DNA of 24,535 bases from JADFUS01 sp964368765 (GCA_964368765.1 CAYJCU010000022.1:1-24535); one strand, 5' to 3'; counted from the first letter of the stretch, positions 7,042 to 16,190 are shown. Numbers and translations: made by a program. The notes: generated by a model not told the origin, from the sequence alone.

Positions 7042-7641
7042 TTAATAGGTATTTGAAAAGAGAGTTACTAATAGAGGAACAGCCAACTCCATCATCATTC
7101 CATGAAATATGGCTATTAAAACATAATCTTTCCCTGAAAAACGTGTTATTACGGGCAAAAGGGTGTCTATACTAGTAGCACCTGCTGCTGATATTAGTGC
7201 TAATGGGGAGAAAAACCGAACCATAATAGGGGCTAATAATAGTGTTGCTATCTCTCTTACAATATTGGCAAAAAGTGCTATTGTACCCAGTTCAGCACCT
7301 CGTATATCGGTTATTATGATAGATGACAGAGAGTAATAACCAAAACCCGAGGCGACAGCTAAAATATCTCTTATCTCCATATCTTTAAAAAACAGTGCAG
7401 TTATGAGAGCTGCACCAAGAGTACCTATTATGGTTGCTAGGGGAAGAAGAATAAATCTTATATCCTGATTTCTTAAAGCTTTTAATGTGTTCTTATCCAA
7501 TCCAACACCTACACCCACTATAAACATAAGGGCATAGAGCACATAACGACTATAATCGGCTATCACCGCAAGATGTTCGGCATATAAACCTATAATAACA
7601 CCTACAACAAAGAAACCTACAATTATCAAACTACCTCTCAT
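7042..7641 (-). CDS. lysO: Lysine exporter LysO, C-terminal part encoded separately
   Basis: This 199-aa integral membrane protein, with about six predicted helices, corresponds to the C-terminal two thirds of the LysO (formerly YbjE/DUF340) lysine exporter. Motif-like stretches include GVGVGLDKNTLKALR, SGFGYYSLSSIIIT and GATSIDTLLPVITRFSG. LysO of E. coli is one chain of about 300 aa; here the N-terminal part is the 93-aa product encoded just upstream (start 7912), and the two reading frames overlap by 11 nt. Together they total 292 aa, so they probably assemble into one transporter. I recall the same two-gene arrangement in other Bacteroidales, which argues against a frameshift. Substrate is inferred from the family. 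Confidence 0.85.
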   Translation of the reverse strand: MRGSLIIVGFFVVGVIIGLYAEHLAVIADYSRYVLYALMFIVGVGVGLDKNTLKALRNQDIRFILLPLATIIGTLGAALITALFFKDMEIRDILAVASGFGYYSLSSIIITDIRGAELGTIALFANIVREIATLLLAPIMVRFFSPLALISAAGATSIDTLLPVITRFSGKDYVLIAIFHGMMMELAVPLLVTLFSNTY

Positions 7642-7912
7642 TTCTTATTCGTTTATTAAGTAGATAAAAAAGTAGTTTTGCAATTATAAGAGAGCCCAAA
7701 GTAGATGCTAATGCTATCACCGCACCCTTAACACCTATCGTTGCGAGGTTTCTAACTATAATCTCATTGCTCCCAACTGCTATTCCTAATACCAATAGAA
7801 GAATATATATCAAAATAGAGGTGCTATTAGCTACCCACTTTTGAGATATTCTCCCCCTAAGCAGATACCCTAATAGCACCCCTGATAGTAGTATACCTAA
7901 AATTTTTAGCAT
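7631..7912 (-). CDS. lysO: Lysine exporter LysO, N-terminal part (DUF340-like)
   Basis: This 93-aa protein has about three hydrophobic helices and basic ends, with GILLSGVLLGYLLRGR at the start. It corresponds to the N-terminal third of LysO-type lysine exporters, the rest being encoded by the overlapping downstream gene. Its start codon overlaps the end of hisS by 7 nt (the ATG lies within the hisS sequence GTATGCTAA), and its end overlaps the next gene by 11 nt. Translation of hisS and both lysO parts is therefore likely coupled. Because each part has its own well-placed start, I treat them as genuine separate genes. Confidence 0.82.
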   Translation of the reverse strand: MLKILGILLSGVLLGYLLRGRISQKWVANSTSILIYILLLVLGIAVGSNEIIVRNLATIGVKGAVIALASTLGSLIIAKLLFYLLNKRIRNER

Positions 7913-9261
7913 ACTGTTTTTATATCCTCTAGTTTTATTTTTTTCTGCTCGCCACTCTCCATATTTTTAACAGTAGCCTCGCCATTAGCTAGCTCCTCAT
8001 CTCCTATCAATATAACATAAGGTATAGAGCGTTTATTAGCATAATCCATCTGTTTTTTCATCTTAACACTATCTGGATATACCTCTGTTGAGATACCAGC
8101 ACTACGCAACTCATTAGAACATCTTAGTGCCGCCAACTCACTCTCTCCGCCAAAATTAACAAACATAACCTGTGTTGTAAGCTCTGTCTCTTTCGGGAAA
8201 AGCTCCATATTTACCATCACATCATATATCCTATCAGCACCAAAAGAGATACCTACACCCGATACATTTTTTAGTCCGAATATACCTGTCAAATCATCAT
8301 AACGACCACCACCACATATACTACCAATAGCATAATCTTTAGCCTTCACTTCAAAGATAGAGCCTGTATAGTAGTTAAGGCCACGAGCAAGTGATAGGTC
8401 TAACTCTATATCAATATCAACAGCAAGCGCCGTAACATAATTTAACACAGTGCGCATCTCTTCAATACCCTTCATGCCCACTTCAGAGGTTGCTATTATC
8501 TCTGATATTTTATCTATTTTCTCATCATTACTACCACTTAGAGTAAGTATCGGCTCTAAGATATTAATAGCATTATCATCTATACCACGCTCTGATAGCT
8601 CTTTACGCACCGCTTCAAGACCTATTTTCTCTAGCTTATCAATAGCAACTGTTATATCAATCATCTTATCCAGATGCCCCATAGTTTCGGCTATACCGTG
8701 TAGTATCTTGCGGTTATTTATCTTTAACTGAACATTAATATTCAATTTTTTAAATACATCACTCACTATCTGCACAAGCTCAAGCTCGTTCATCAATGAG
8801 TTAGAACCCACTACATCAACATCACACTGATAAAACTCACGATAACGCCCTTTTTGAGGTCTATCAGCACGCCACACCGGTTGTATCTGATAACGCTTAA
8901 ACGGAAATGTTATCTCTCCTTGATATTGCACCACATAACGAGCAAAAGGAACTGTTAAATCATAACGCAGACCCTTTTCGCATATCTTAGTAGCAGCATA
9001 ACCACTACCACGCTCAGCCGCATCGGTAGGGAGAGATTGCATAAAATCGCCCGAGTTAAGCACCTTAAAGATAAGCCTATCTCCCTCTTCGCCATACTTG
9101 CCTAATAGTGTTGAGAGATTCTCCATAACAGGTGTTTCAATAGGCATATAGCCATATTTCTCAAATACCTGCTGTATAGAGCTAAATATATATCTACGTT
9201 TCATCATTTCACGAGGTCCGAAATCTCGTGTACCCTTTGGGATAGATGGTTTAGTTGCCAT
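7906..9261 (-). CDS. hisS: Histidine--tRNA ligase
   Basis: This 451-aa class II aminoacyl-tRNA synthetase charges tRNA-His. It shows the KGTRDFGPREM N-terminal motif, the motif 2 region RYREFYQCDVDVVG, the histidine-binding GLNYYTGSIFEV segment with GGGRYDDL following it, and a C-terminal anticodon-binding domain (about 355-451). The start at 9261 gives the normal N-terminus (ATKPSIPKGTRDF). Upstream lies an R1 repeat that separates it from recA on the same strand, so it may be read from recA or from a promoter inside or near the repeat; I see no clear TAnnTTTG box. Downstream it overlaps the first lysO gene. Confidence 0.97.
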   Translation of the reverse strand: MATKPSIPKGTRDFGPREMMKRRYIFSSIQQVFEKYGYMPIETPVMENLSTLLGKYGEEGDRLIFKVLNSGDFMQSLPTDAAERGSGYAATKICEKGLRYDLTVPFARYVVQYQGEITFPFKRYQIQPVWRADRPQKGRYREFYQCDVDVVGSNSLMNELELVQIVSDVFKKLNINVQLKINNRKILHGIAETMGHLDKMIDITVAIDKLEKIGLEAVRKELSERGIDDNAINILEPILTLSGSNDEKIDKISEIIATSEVGMKGIEEMRTVLNYVTALAVDIDIELDLSLARGLNYYTGSIFEVKAKDYAIGSICGGGRYDDLTGIFGLKNVSGVGISFGADRIYDVMVNMELFPKETELTTQVMFVNFGGESELAALRCSNELRSAGISTEVYPDSVKMKKQMDYANKRSIPYVILIGDEELANGEATVKNMESGEQKKIKLEDIKTVC

Positions 9262-9312
9262 AATATTAATTATTACGAGTTTTGCTTTAAATTATGAGTT
9301 TCTTTTCCTTTT

Positions 9313-9518
9313 ATTGTTGTCCTATAAAAAAATCAAAAAAACCTAGTAACTATTTATCTTACAATAAATTAGTTGTAAATAAAATTATAGGGGCTTACAA
9401 AAACAAAATTTTGATTTTTTTGCCACTAGAAGTGCCAGTTTACCCAAAATTGGATTTAGGTGGGTTTTAGGGTAGATATGACGTGCATAAATTCAATCCT
9501 CAGGAACTCCGAATACTA
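9313..9518 (+). repeat. Dispersed repeat family R1, copy D
   Basis: This copy spans the recA-hisS gap. Its left end ATTGTTGTCCTATAAAAAAA matches copy B closely. The inner inverted repeat is kept (AAAAAAATCAAAA near 9325 against TTTTGATTTTTTTG near 9409), GGGGCTTACAAAA is at about 9390, and the right block GGGTAGATATGACGTGCATA to ATTCAATCCTCAGG runs from 9470 to 9504. The tail CCGAATACTAC runs into the stop codon of recA (9519-9521). On the minus strand it is therefore transcribed as the 3' end of recA. Confidence 0.82.
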
Positions 9519-10550
9519 CTATGAATTTTTTGCCTTTAACACCTCACGCACCTGAGCCTCAATATCATTACGTAGCTCCTCATCACTCTCGAAAAGTATC
9601 TTCACATTATCACGCCCCTGCCCTAGCTTACGCTCGCCGTAAGAGAACCATGAGCCACTCTTCTTAATGATATTTTCATCAGTGGCAATATCTATTATCT
9701 CGCCCACCTTAGATATACCCTCTCCGAAAAGAATATCAAACTCTCCACGCTTGAAAGGAGGCGCAACTTTATTCTTAACAACCTTAACCTTAACACGAGA
9801 GCCATACTGATCCTCGCCATCTTTCAGGTTAGCACTCTTACGTATATCTAAACGCACTGAGGCGTAGAATTTAAGAGCATTACCACCTGTTGTTGTCTCT
9901 GGCGAACCATACGATATACCTATCTTATCACGTAGCTGGTTGATGAATATACAAACTGTGTTAGTACGATTAATAACACCTGTTAGCTTACGCAGTGCTT
10001 GCGACATAAGACGAGCCTGAAGAGCCATCTTAGCATCTCCCATCTCCCCCTCTATCTCAGCCTTAGGTGTAAGAGCTGCTACCGAGTCAATAACAATAAT
10101 ATCAATAGCACTTGAACGGATAAGTTGCTCTGCTATCTCAAGAGCCTGCTCTCCGTTATCTGGCTGAGCGATAAATAGGTTATCCATATTAACGCCCAAT
10201 TTCTGAGCATAGAATCTATCAAAAGCGTGCTCTGCATCTATAAACGCAGCTATACCACCCGCCTTTTGTGCCTCTGCCATAGCGTGTATAGCAAGTGTTG
10301 TCTTACCAGACGACTCAGGACCATAAATCTCTACTACCCTACCACGTGGGTATCCGCCCACTCCTAATGCAGAGTCAAGAGTTAGTGAGCCTGTCGGGAT
10401 AACCTGAATATCAGCATCCACCTCTTGGTCGCTCATACGCATAACAGCACCTTTACCATAACTTTTTTGTATCTTATCCATTGTTGCTGTTAGCACTTTC
10501 ATCTTTTCTGAAAGCACATCAACACTTTTATCCTCTTTCTCTTTAGCCAT
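9519..10550 (-). CDS. recA: Recombinase RecA
   Basis: This 343-aa protein forms the ATP-dependent filament for homologous recombination and SOS induction. Walker A is GPESSGKT at residues 77-84; the IDSVAAL Walker B region and the L2-adjacent FINQLRDKIG are present, and the length is typical. The start at 10550 gives the usual N-terminus (MAKEKEDKSVDVLSEK). It follows the LysM/PBP1 gene by 15 nt, so it is probably part of the upstream minus-strand operon. No LexA-type operator is apparent in the short gap. Its stop touches the end of R1 copy D. Confidence 0.98.
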   Translation of the reverse strand: MAKEKEDKSVDVLSEKMKVLTATMDKIQKSYGKGAVMRMSDQEVDADIQVIPTGSLTLDSALGVGGYPRGRVVEIYGPESSGKTTLAIHAMAEAQKAGGIAAFIDAEHAFDRFYAQKLGVNMDNLFIAQPDNGEQALEIAEQLIRSSAIDIIVIDSVAALTPKAEIEGEMGDAKMALQARLMSQALRKLTGVINRTNTVCIFINQLRDKIGISYGSPETTTGGNALKFYASVRLDIRKSANLKDGEDQYGSRVKVKVVKNKVAPPFKRGEFDILFGEGISKVGEIIDIATDENIIKKSGSWFSYGERKLGQGRDNVKILFESDEELRNDIEAQVREVLKAKNS

Positions 10551-10565
10551 AATATATATCTTTTT

Positions 10566-12464
10566 TTAATTTACATCTATTTTATAGTTTGGCATATAAC
10601 GCACAAACATCCACTCAGTATTAACAAACCTGCCATCTTTATTTATAAACCTATATCCTGCTCTCATAGGCACAAATAGTTGATTATCAACAACACTGCT
10701 ATACTCACTACCCATATCAGCTACCAACATAACAAATAGCGAAACAACATCATAGGCACGATATGAAAATAGTGTAGGTATCTCACCAAAAGCATCTACA
10801 TATTCGGTCTCAAAAGCCTTGTTCTTACTACTAAATCTATCTGTGTGATAACTAGTAATATAGTGTGTGTCTGACGAGAAATAATCACGTCTCTTCTCTC
10901 CCTCAACCCTCGCAAATTCAGGTGAACCGAGAACTTTTACATTAAATCTACGCCTCAATCCAGCCACTTTAGAAAGTATCAGCTCTATATCTGAGTGGTT
11001 ATTAGCACTAACAATGATAACATTTTCACGTTTTCTATCTAGGGCATTTAATAACAACTCGTCTGTATTACTGATAAAGGTCATAGCACGTAGTGGTATA
11101 TCATCAATAACCGACCCTATATTTATTGAACTATCACTATCAGTATATTGTGTTGAATCTTTTGATATAAACTTAATACGGTAATACATCATTGTATCTG
11201 CCTCTACACTATCTGCCGACAAAGAGTCTGCAACCATAAGAGAGTCTGTCATTAATGAGTCAGGCATAATAAGAGTGGTATCGAGAATAGTGGTGTCATT
11301 AGTCAATGTATCTATATCCTCTCTTTGCAAAAACTCTATCTCTATTAGGGTGCTATCCGTAATATTAGCACGATGGCGTATAAGACCTGTCATTGTACCT
11401 AGAAATTTCTCTTCTCCCCACTGTTTAAAAAGCACATAATCAACATTCTCCATAGAGTCTTGGTGTATTATATAGCTCTTATAGGCACTACTATCAACCA
11501 AATCTGTTGCCATATCATAAAACTCTGGATCATCCTCATAAGTTTTATACATAATAACATTCTTATCCTTAACAAAATCAGCTAATTTATCGTAGCGAGT
11601 ATCTGCAATAGGAGATACTTGGAAAATATTATCACCTACACTAGTAATAGGTGAGAGTGGCGATATAACAACCGTCTCGCTATCTTTAAAATAGTTTGCC
11701 ACCATGTCAAATTGATCTTGATAGACAGGCCCCACTATAATATCGTAACCATCTAACAGGTTGTAGGTTATTAGGGTATCAACACCAACTAATCGCTCTC
11801 CGGTATCTATAAGAGATACAGTTGTTGAAATACCATTTATTCTCTTTAATTGATCGAGAGCTATTAGCGCACCCTTATAAAATGATGCAAACTCATTATC
11901 CTCTCCACGTTTCTCATCATAGAAAGGCATTAAAATAGCAACTTTAATATTTACTCCCTCTCTATCACTAAAATCGCTTTGCGGAGAGTAGATATAATCT
12001 TTTTGATAGGTTGCCAACTCTTTTAACCTCTCTACCTCTTCATTAGAGATAGTATCTTTTTGTGTATTATCTTGCTCTTTATCGAGAGATGTAATTATAT
12101 CTCCTGAAGATTTGGTATAGCCATTAACCTCCATATACACCTTTATCTCTATATCAATATCACGATGCGACACTTTATTCATATCTTTTGTAAGGATGGT
12201 AACCTTATCATCGATACTGAGCGTTAGAGGGGTGTTACGTAACCATCTATTTGATTTTAACACATTCTTTAGTGATACACCATACTTTTTAAGTATAGTA
12301 GATAGGTTCTCTCCACGTACAACACGGTGCACATGCTTTTTACCCCTCTCACTATCACTTAACTCAATAGATACATGCTCGTCTGCTCTCAATTTAAGTG
12401 TAGGAGAAACCGTTAGCACTATTAATGCTATAATAAATAGTAATCTATTTTGCCATTTTAACAT
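10566..12464 (-). CDS. LysM and type-1 periplasmic-binding-like protein
   Basis: This 632-aa exported protein starts with a signal peptide (hydrophobic core about residues 6-24). A LysM domain follows at about 45-92 (HRVVRGENLSTILKKYGVSL), predicted to bind peptidoglycan. From about 172 to the end there is a type-1 periplasmic-binding fold resembling amino-acid ABC transporter receptors (VAILMPFYDEKR, DIIVGPVYQDQFD, VVISPLSPI). Within that fold is an insert of about 45 residues near 382-426, rich in DSL repeats. No permease or ATPase gene is nearby, so it is more likely a wall-anchored sensor or scaffold than a transporter component. Such fusions are common in Bacteroidales but uncharacterised. 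It lies 6 nt after the exonuclease gene and 15 nt before recA. Confidence 0.87.
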   Translation of the reverse strand: MLKWQNRLLFIIALIVLTVSPTLKLRADEHVSIELSDSERGKKHVHRVVRGENLSTILKKYGVSLKNVLKSNRWLRNTPLTLSIDDKVTILTKDMNKVSHRDIDIEIKVYMEVNGYTKSSGDIITSLDKEQDNTQKDTISNEEVERLKELATYQKDYIYSPQSDFSDREGVNIKVAILMPFYDEKRGEDNEFASFYKGALIALDQLKRINGISTTVSLIDTGERLVGVDTLITYNLLDGYDIIVGPVYQDQFDMVANYFKDSETVVISPLSPITSVGDNIFQVSPIADTRYDKLADFVKDKNVIMYKTYEDDPEFYDMATDLVDSSAYKSYIIHQDSMENVDYVLFKQWGEEKFLGTMTGLIRHRANITDSTLIEIEFLQREDIDTLTNDTTILDTTLIMPDSLMTDSLMVADSLSADSVEADTMMYYRIKFISKDSTQYTDSDSSINIGSVIDDIPLRAMTFISNTDELLLNALDRKRENVIIVSANNHSDIELILSKVAGLRRRFNVKVLGSPEFARVEGEKRRDYFSSDTHYITSYHTDRFSSKNKAFETEYVDAFGEIPTLFSYRAYDVVSLFVMLVADMGSEYSSVVDNQLFVPMRAGYRFINKDGRFVNTEWMFVRYMPNYKIDVN

Positions 12465-12470
12465 AATACT

Positions 12471-13235
12471 CTACTTTGCCATTGATAATTTTATCTTTGT
12501 AAGTACCTTTTTCGTGTACTCAGGAAAATCTCCATTCATAATCCAGTTATAGTAGCTAGGCTCTGTGCGTAACACATCAATAACCCTCTTACCCTTATGC
12601 TTACCAAAATTGATAACCTCAACGCCATCTGCATCGTAAGCTATACGCCCCGCATAGTCTGCCATAGATGATACTTTGGTAAACTCTGCTAAGAACTCCA
12701 TATTATTCTCTATATTTGAGTATCTCTCTAACTGACTCTGGAGGATATGGTATGTTGCTAATGTATCAGCCTCTGCCGAATGGGCATTCTCTAAATCTTT
12801 ATCACAATAGAACTTATAAGCCGCCGATAGGGTGCGCTGCTCCATTTTATGGAATATTGTCTGCACATCTATACATTTACGACCCTTGAAATCTACATCT
12901 ACACCAGCTCTCAGGAACTCTTCAACAAGCATTGGTATATCAAACTTATTTGAGTTATAACCTGCTAAGTCACACCCCTCCATATATTTAGCTAACGATT
13001 TAGCAACAGCCTTGAACTGTGGGCAATCTTTAACATCTTCATCAGTGATACCATGCACCGAAGTAGCAAAAGCTGGTATAGGCATACCTGGATTAATACG
13101 GCGTGTCTTAACCTCTTCTGTTCCGTCAGGCATAACCTTAACAAGAGATATTTCAACAATACGATCTTTAACTACATCAATACCTGTTGTCTCAAGGTCG
13201 AAAAATATGATTGGGTTTGTTAGATTAAGTTTCAT
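12471..13235 (-). CDS. DEDDh 3'-5' exonuclease (DnaQ-like, ExoX-type C-terminus)
   Basis: This 254-aa protein has a DnaQ-type exonuclease domain at about 8-170. The metal-binding residues are visible as Asp13 and Glu15 (FFDLETTGID), Asp99 (NSNKFDIPML), His152 and Asp157 (AHSAEADTLA), so it is a complete DEDDh active site. Residues about 205-245 form a small domain with INFGKHKGKRV, like that at the C-terminus of exodeoxyribonuclease X. It is next to dnaN (15-nt gap), which suggests it serves as the proofreading epsilon subunit or works with the clamp; I see no classical QLxLF clamp motif. Alternative: a repair exonuclease. Confidence 0.9.
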   Translation of the reverse strand: MKLNLTNPIIFFDLETTGIDVVKDRIVEISLVKVMPDGTEEVKTRRINPGMPIPAFATSVHGITDEDVKDCPQFKAVAKSLAKYMEGCDLAGYNSNKFDIPMLVEEFLRAGVDVDFKGRKCIDVQTIFHKMEQRTLSAAYKFYCDKDLENAHSAEADTLATYHILQSQLERYSNIENNMEFLAEFTKVSSMADYAGRIAYDADGVEVINFGKHKGKRVIDVLRTEPSYYNWIMNGDFPEYTKKVLTKIKLSMAK

Positions 13236-13250
13236 AAGTTATATTAAGTA

Positions 13251-14378
13251 TTATATGATTGGCATTAAAAGCACAACCGCACCCTGCTCGCAGATACCCT
13301 CTGCATCAAGAGGTTGGAATAGACCTGGGCGAGATTGGTCACTAAGTGCTATCTCTATATTAGTGGCTGTAAATGATGTAAGCATCTCTATAAGATGCAT
13401 ATACTTAAAACCAATAGTTATATCCTCTCCTGTGTGGTTACATACAAGCGTATCATCAGCCGAAACATAAAAATTTATATCACGTGCCTGAAGTTTTAGG
13501 TTATTCCCCTCAGCTGTCATATTAACCATATTACTTGACTTATCTGAACATACAGACACACGCTTAATTGCAGATAGTAACTCTACTCTATCTACGATAA
13601 TAGTATTGTGATTATTTGTTGGTATAACACTATTATAGTTAGGGTATCTTCCCTCAATAGTGCGACATATAAATGTTGTATCTTGAAGAGTGAAATGAAT
13701 ATTCTTATCATCAAACTCAATAACCACATCTCCCGACTCTTTCTGAAGAAGAGAGCGTAGGTTAGCCGCCGGACGACGTGGAAGAATAAATGATGTAGCC
13801 TCTTCTACCTTACCCTCTAGCTGAGGTAACGAAACACGAACCAATTTATGAGCATCTGTTCCCACAACAGTAATACCCTCAGGCATAATATCAAAGAAGA
13901 TACCTGTCATAGTAGGGCGTGGGTTTTTCTCTGCGGTAGCAAAGATAGTTAGTCCGATAGACTCTTCTAACAGTTTACTATCCATCTCTATACGGCACAC
14001 ACTGTCGCTATTCTTAGCCGTTACATCAGGATAACCACCTACTGGTTGCCCTGGTATAGCTAACGAACCACTACTCCACTCAACAGATATAGATTGTGTA
14101 TCTGGATTAACATCTATTGTAATTGGTTGATCAGCAAACTCTTTTAAAACCTCTTGTATCAGTTTTGCAGGTACTGCCACCTCTCCCTCTGTTATCACCT
14201 CTTTAACGGCGATAGTAGATATTTGTGTTGTCTCTTGGTCTGAGGCTGTTATCTGTAATACACCATCCTTTAATCTGAATATAAAATACTCCATAATTGG
14301 AATATGGTGCTTTATTATTATCTTACCTGCCGATTGTAATATATTATTCAGCTCAGCACTTTGAACTATAAATTTCAT
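13251..14378 (-). CDS. dnaN: DNA polymerase III beta sliding clamp
   Basis: This 375-aa protein is the ring-shaped processivity clamp, with three similar domains of about 120 residues each. Family features include the N-terminal MKFIVQSAELNNILQ, KNPRPTMTGIFFD at the first domain border, TDAHKLVRVS, FILPRRPAANLRSLL, and the C-terminal GAVVLLMP stretch. Length is normal. It is not beside dnaA here but lies between lepA (24-nt gap) and the DnaQ-like exonuclease (15-nt gap), all on the minus strand. Clamp and proofreading-type exonuclease being adjacent is functionally sensible. Confidence 0.97.
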   Translation of the reverse strand: MKFIVQSAELNNILQSAGKIIIKHHIPIMEYFIFRLKDGVLQITASDQETTQISTIAVKEVITEGEVAVPAKLIQEVLKEFADQPITIDVNPDTQSISVEWSSGSLAIPGQPVGGYPDVTAKNSDSVCRIEMDSKLLEESIGLTIFATAEKNPRPTMTGIFFDIMPEGITVVGTDAHKLVRVSLPQLEGKVEEATSFILPRRPAANLRSLLQKESGDVVIEFDDKNIHFTLQDTTFICRTIEGRYPNYNSVIPTNNHNTIIVDRVELLSAIKRVSVCSDKSSNMVNMTAEGNNLKLQARDINFYVSADDTLVCNHTGEDITIGFKYMHLIEMLTSFTATNIEIALSDQSRPGLFQPLDAEGICEQGAVVLLMPII

Positions 14379-14402
14379 CTTTAAAATATATTTAAATTAA
14401 CA

Positions 14403-16190
14403 TTAATCAAGTTTTAGAACTGCTAGGAAAGCCTCTTGTGGCACCTCTACATTACCCACCTGACGCATACGTTTCTTTCCTTTCTTCTGCTTCTCTAACA
14501 GTTTACGCTTACGTGTTATATCTCCTCCATAACACTTAGCCGTAACATCCTTACGAAGTGCCTTAACTGTCTCACGTGCTATAATCTTAGCTCCGATAGC
14601 CGCCTGAATAGCAATATCAAACTGCTGACGTGGTATTAAATCTTTCAATTTCTCGCACATACGACGACCGAAATCATAAGCATTATCACGGTGCGTTAGT
14701 GATGAAAGAGCATCAACACCCTCTCCATTAAGAAGAATATCTAACTTAGCTAAGTGAGATGTTTGATAGCCTGTACGATGGTAATCAAAAGAGGCATAAC
14801 CCTTAGATATACTCTTTAATTTATCATAGAAATCGAATACAATCTCAGCCAATGGCATATCAAAAATAACCTCAACCCTATCTGTTGTTAAGAATGTTTG
14901 GTTACGTAGCGTGCCCCTCTTATCAATACATAACTTCATAACAGAGCCTAAAAATTCTGATTTAGTAATTATCTGTGCCGATATATATGGCTCTTCAATA
15001 AAATCTATATGTGTAGGTTCTGGCAGCCCCGATGGGTTATGAACATCTAGCACCTCTCCCTTTTGCGTGTGTACTAGATACGACACGTTAGGAACAGTGG
15101 TGATGACATCCATATTAAATTCACGGTAAAGACGCTCTTGTATAATCTCCATGTGAAGAAGACCCAAGAAACCACATCTAAAACCAAAACCAAGAGCTAA
15201 CGATGACTCAGGCTCAAAAGTAAGCGACGCATCATTAAGGCGCAACTTCTCTAACGAAGAGCGCAAATCCTCAAACTCATCACTATCAACAGGATATAGA
15301 CCTGCAAAGACCATAGGCTTAACATCTTCGAAACCCTCGATAGCCACTTCACATGATTTTTGCTGATGCGTTAGGGTATCTCCCACCTTCACATCAACAG
15401 AGTTTTTAATACCAGAGATGATATAACCCACATCTCCTGCACCCACCTCACTGCGTGGGCTCATTTTCAGTTTAAGAACCCCTATTTCATCTGCTTTATA
15501 CTCGCTACCAGTATTGAAGAATTTTACTAAATCTCCTGTCTTAAGCGTACCATTAAGTATCTTGAAATATGCAATAACACCTCTAAATGGGTTAAAAACC
15601 GAGTCGAAGATAAGAGCCTGTAACGGCGCCTCTGGATCTCCTTTAGGGGCTGGCACTTTATTAATAATAGCATCTAAAATCTCCTCAACACCTGCACCTG
15701 TTTTACCTGAGGCAAGTAGTATATCATCAGGATCGCAACCTATTAAATCACAAATCTGCTCTTTTGTCTCATCTATCATAGAGGCAGCCATATCTATCTT
15801 ATTGGCAATAGGTATAATCTCTAAATCGTGCTCCATAGCAAGATATAGGTTAGAGATTGTTTGCGCTTGAATACCTTGTGTAGAGTCTACGATAAGTAGT
15901 GCGCCCTCACACGAAGCAATAGCACGAGACACCTCATACGAGAAATCGACGTGTCCTGGGGTATCTATCAGGTTAAGAATATACTTCTCTCCCTTATGTA
16001 CATACTCCATCTGTATAGCGTGGCTTTTGATGGTAATACCCTTCTCTCTCTCAAGGTCCATATCATCAAGCACCTGCGCCTGTTTCTCTCTGTCTGTGAT
16101 TGTTTGTGTTACATCTAATAGCCTATCAGCCAAAGTACTTTTACCATGGTCGATATGCGCTATTATACAAAAATTTCTTATATTCTTCAT
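14403..16190 (-). CDS. lepA: Elongation factor 4 (LepA)
   Basis: This 595-aa translational GTPase acts on stalled or mistranslocated ribosomes and in ribosome assembly. The G domain shows AHIDHGKST (11-19), DTPGH (76-80) and NKID (130-133). The middle domains resemble EF-G, and the LepA-specific C-terminal domain carries CYGGDITRKRKLLEKQKKGK. The length is typical. It lies in the long minus-strand array, 14 nt after the glsB-like gene and 24 nt before dnaN. Confidence 0.98.
   Translation of the reverse strand: MKNIRNFCIIAHIDHGKSTLADRLLDVTQTITDREKQAQVLDDMDLEREKGITIKSHAIQMEYVHKGEKYILNLIDTPGHVDFSYEVSRAIASCEGALLIVDSTQGIQAQTISNLYLAMEHDLEIIPIANKIDMAASMIDETKEQICDLIGCDPDDILLASGKTGAGVEEILDAIINKVPAPKGDPEAPLQALIFDSVFNPFRGVIAYFKILNGTLKTGDLVKFFNTGSEYKADEIGVLKLKMSPRSEVGAGDVGYIISGIKNSVDVKVGDTLTHQQKSCEVAIEGFEDVKPMVFAGLYPVDSDEFEDLRSSLEKLRLNDASLTFEPESSLALGFGFRCGFLGLLHMEIIQERLYREFNMDVITTVPNVSYLVHTQKGEVLDVHNPSGLPEPTHIDFIEEPYISAQIITKSEFLGSVMKLCIDKRGTLRNQTFLTTDRVEVIFDMPLAEIVFDFYDKLKSISKGYASFDYHRTGYQTSHLAKLDILLNGEGVDALSSLTHRDNAYDFGRRMCEKLKDLIPRQQFDIAIQAAIGAKIIARETVKALRKDVTAKCYGGDITRKRKLLEKQKKGKKRMRQVGNVEVPQEAFLAVLKLD

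Noticed and set aside
7631..7641. A frameshift or sequencing error splitting lysO.
   Set aside because: Each frame has a plausible start and stop with a short overlap, and the two-gene form is, to my knowledge, usual in Bacteroidales.
9313..9518. A riboswitch or T-box leader for hisS in the recA-hisS gap.
   Set aside because: The sequence is an R1 copy that also occurs beside unrelated genes, and no T-box or other known leader motif is visible.
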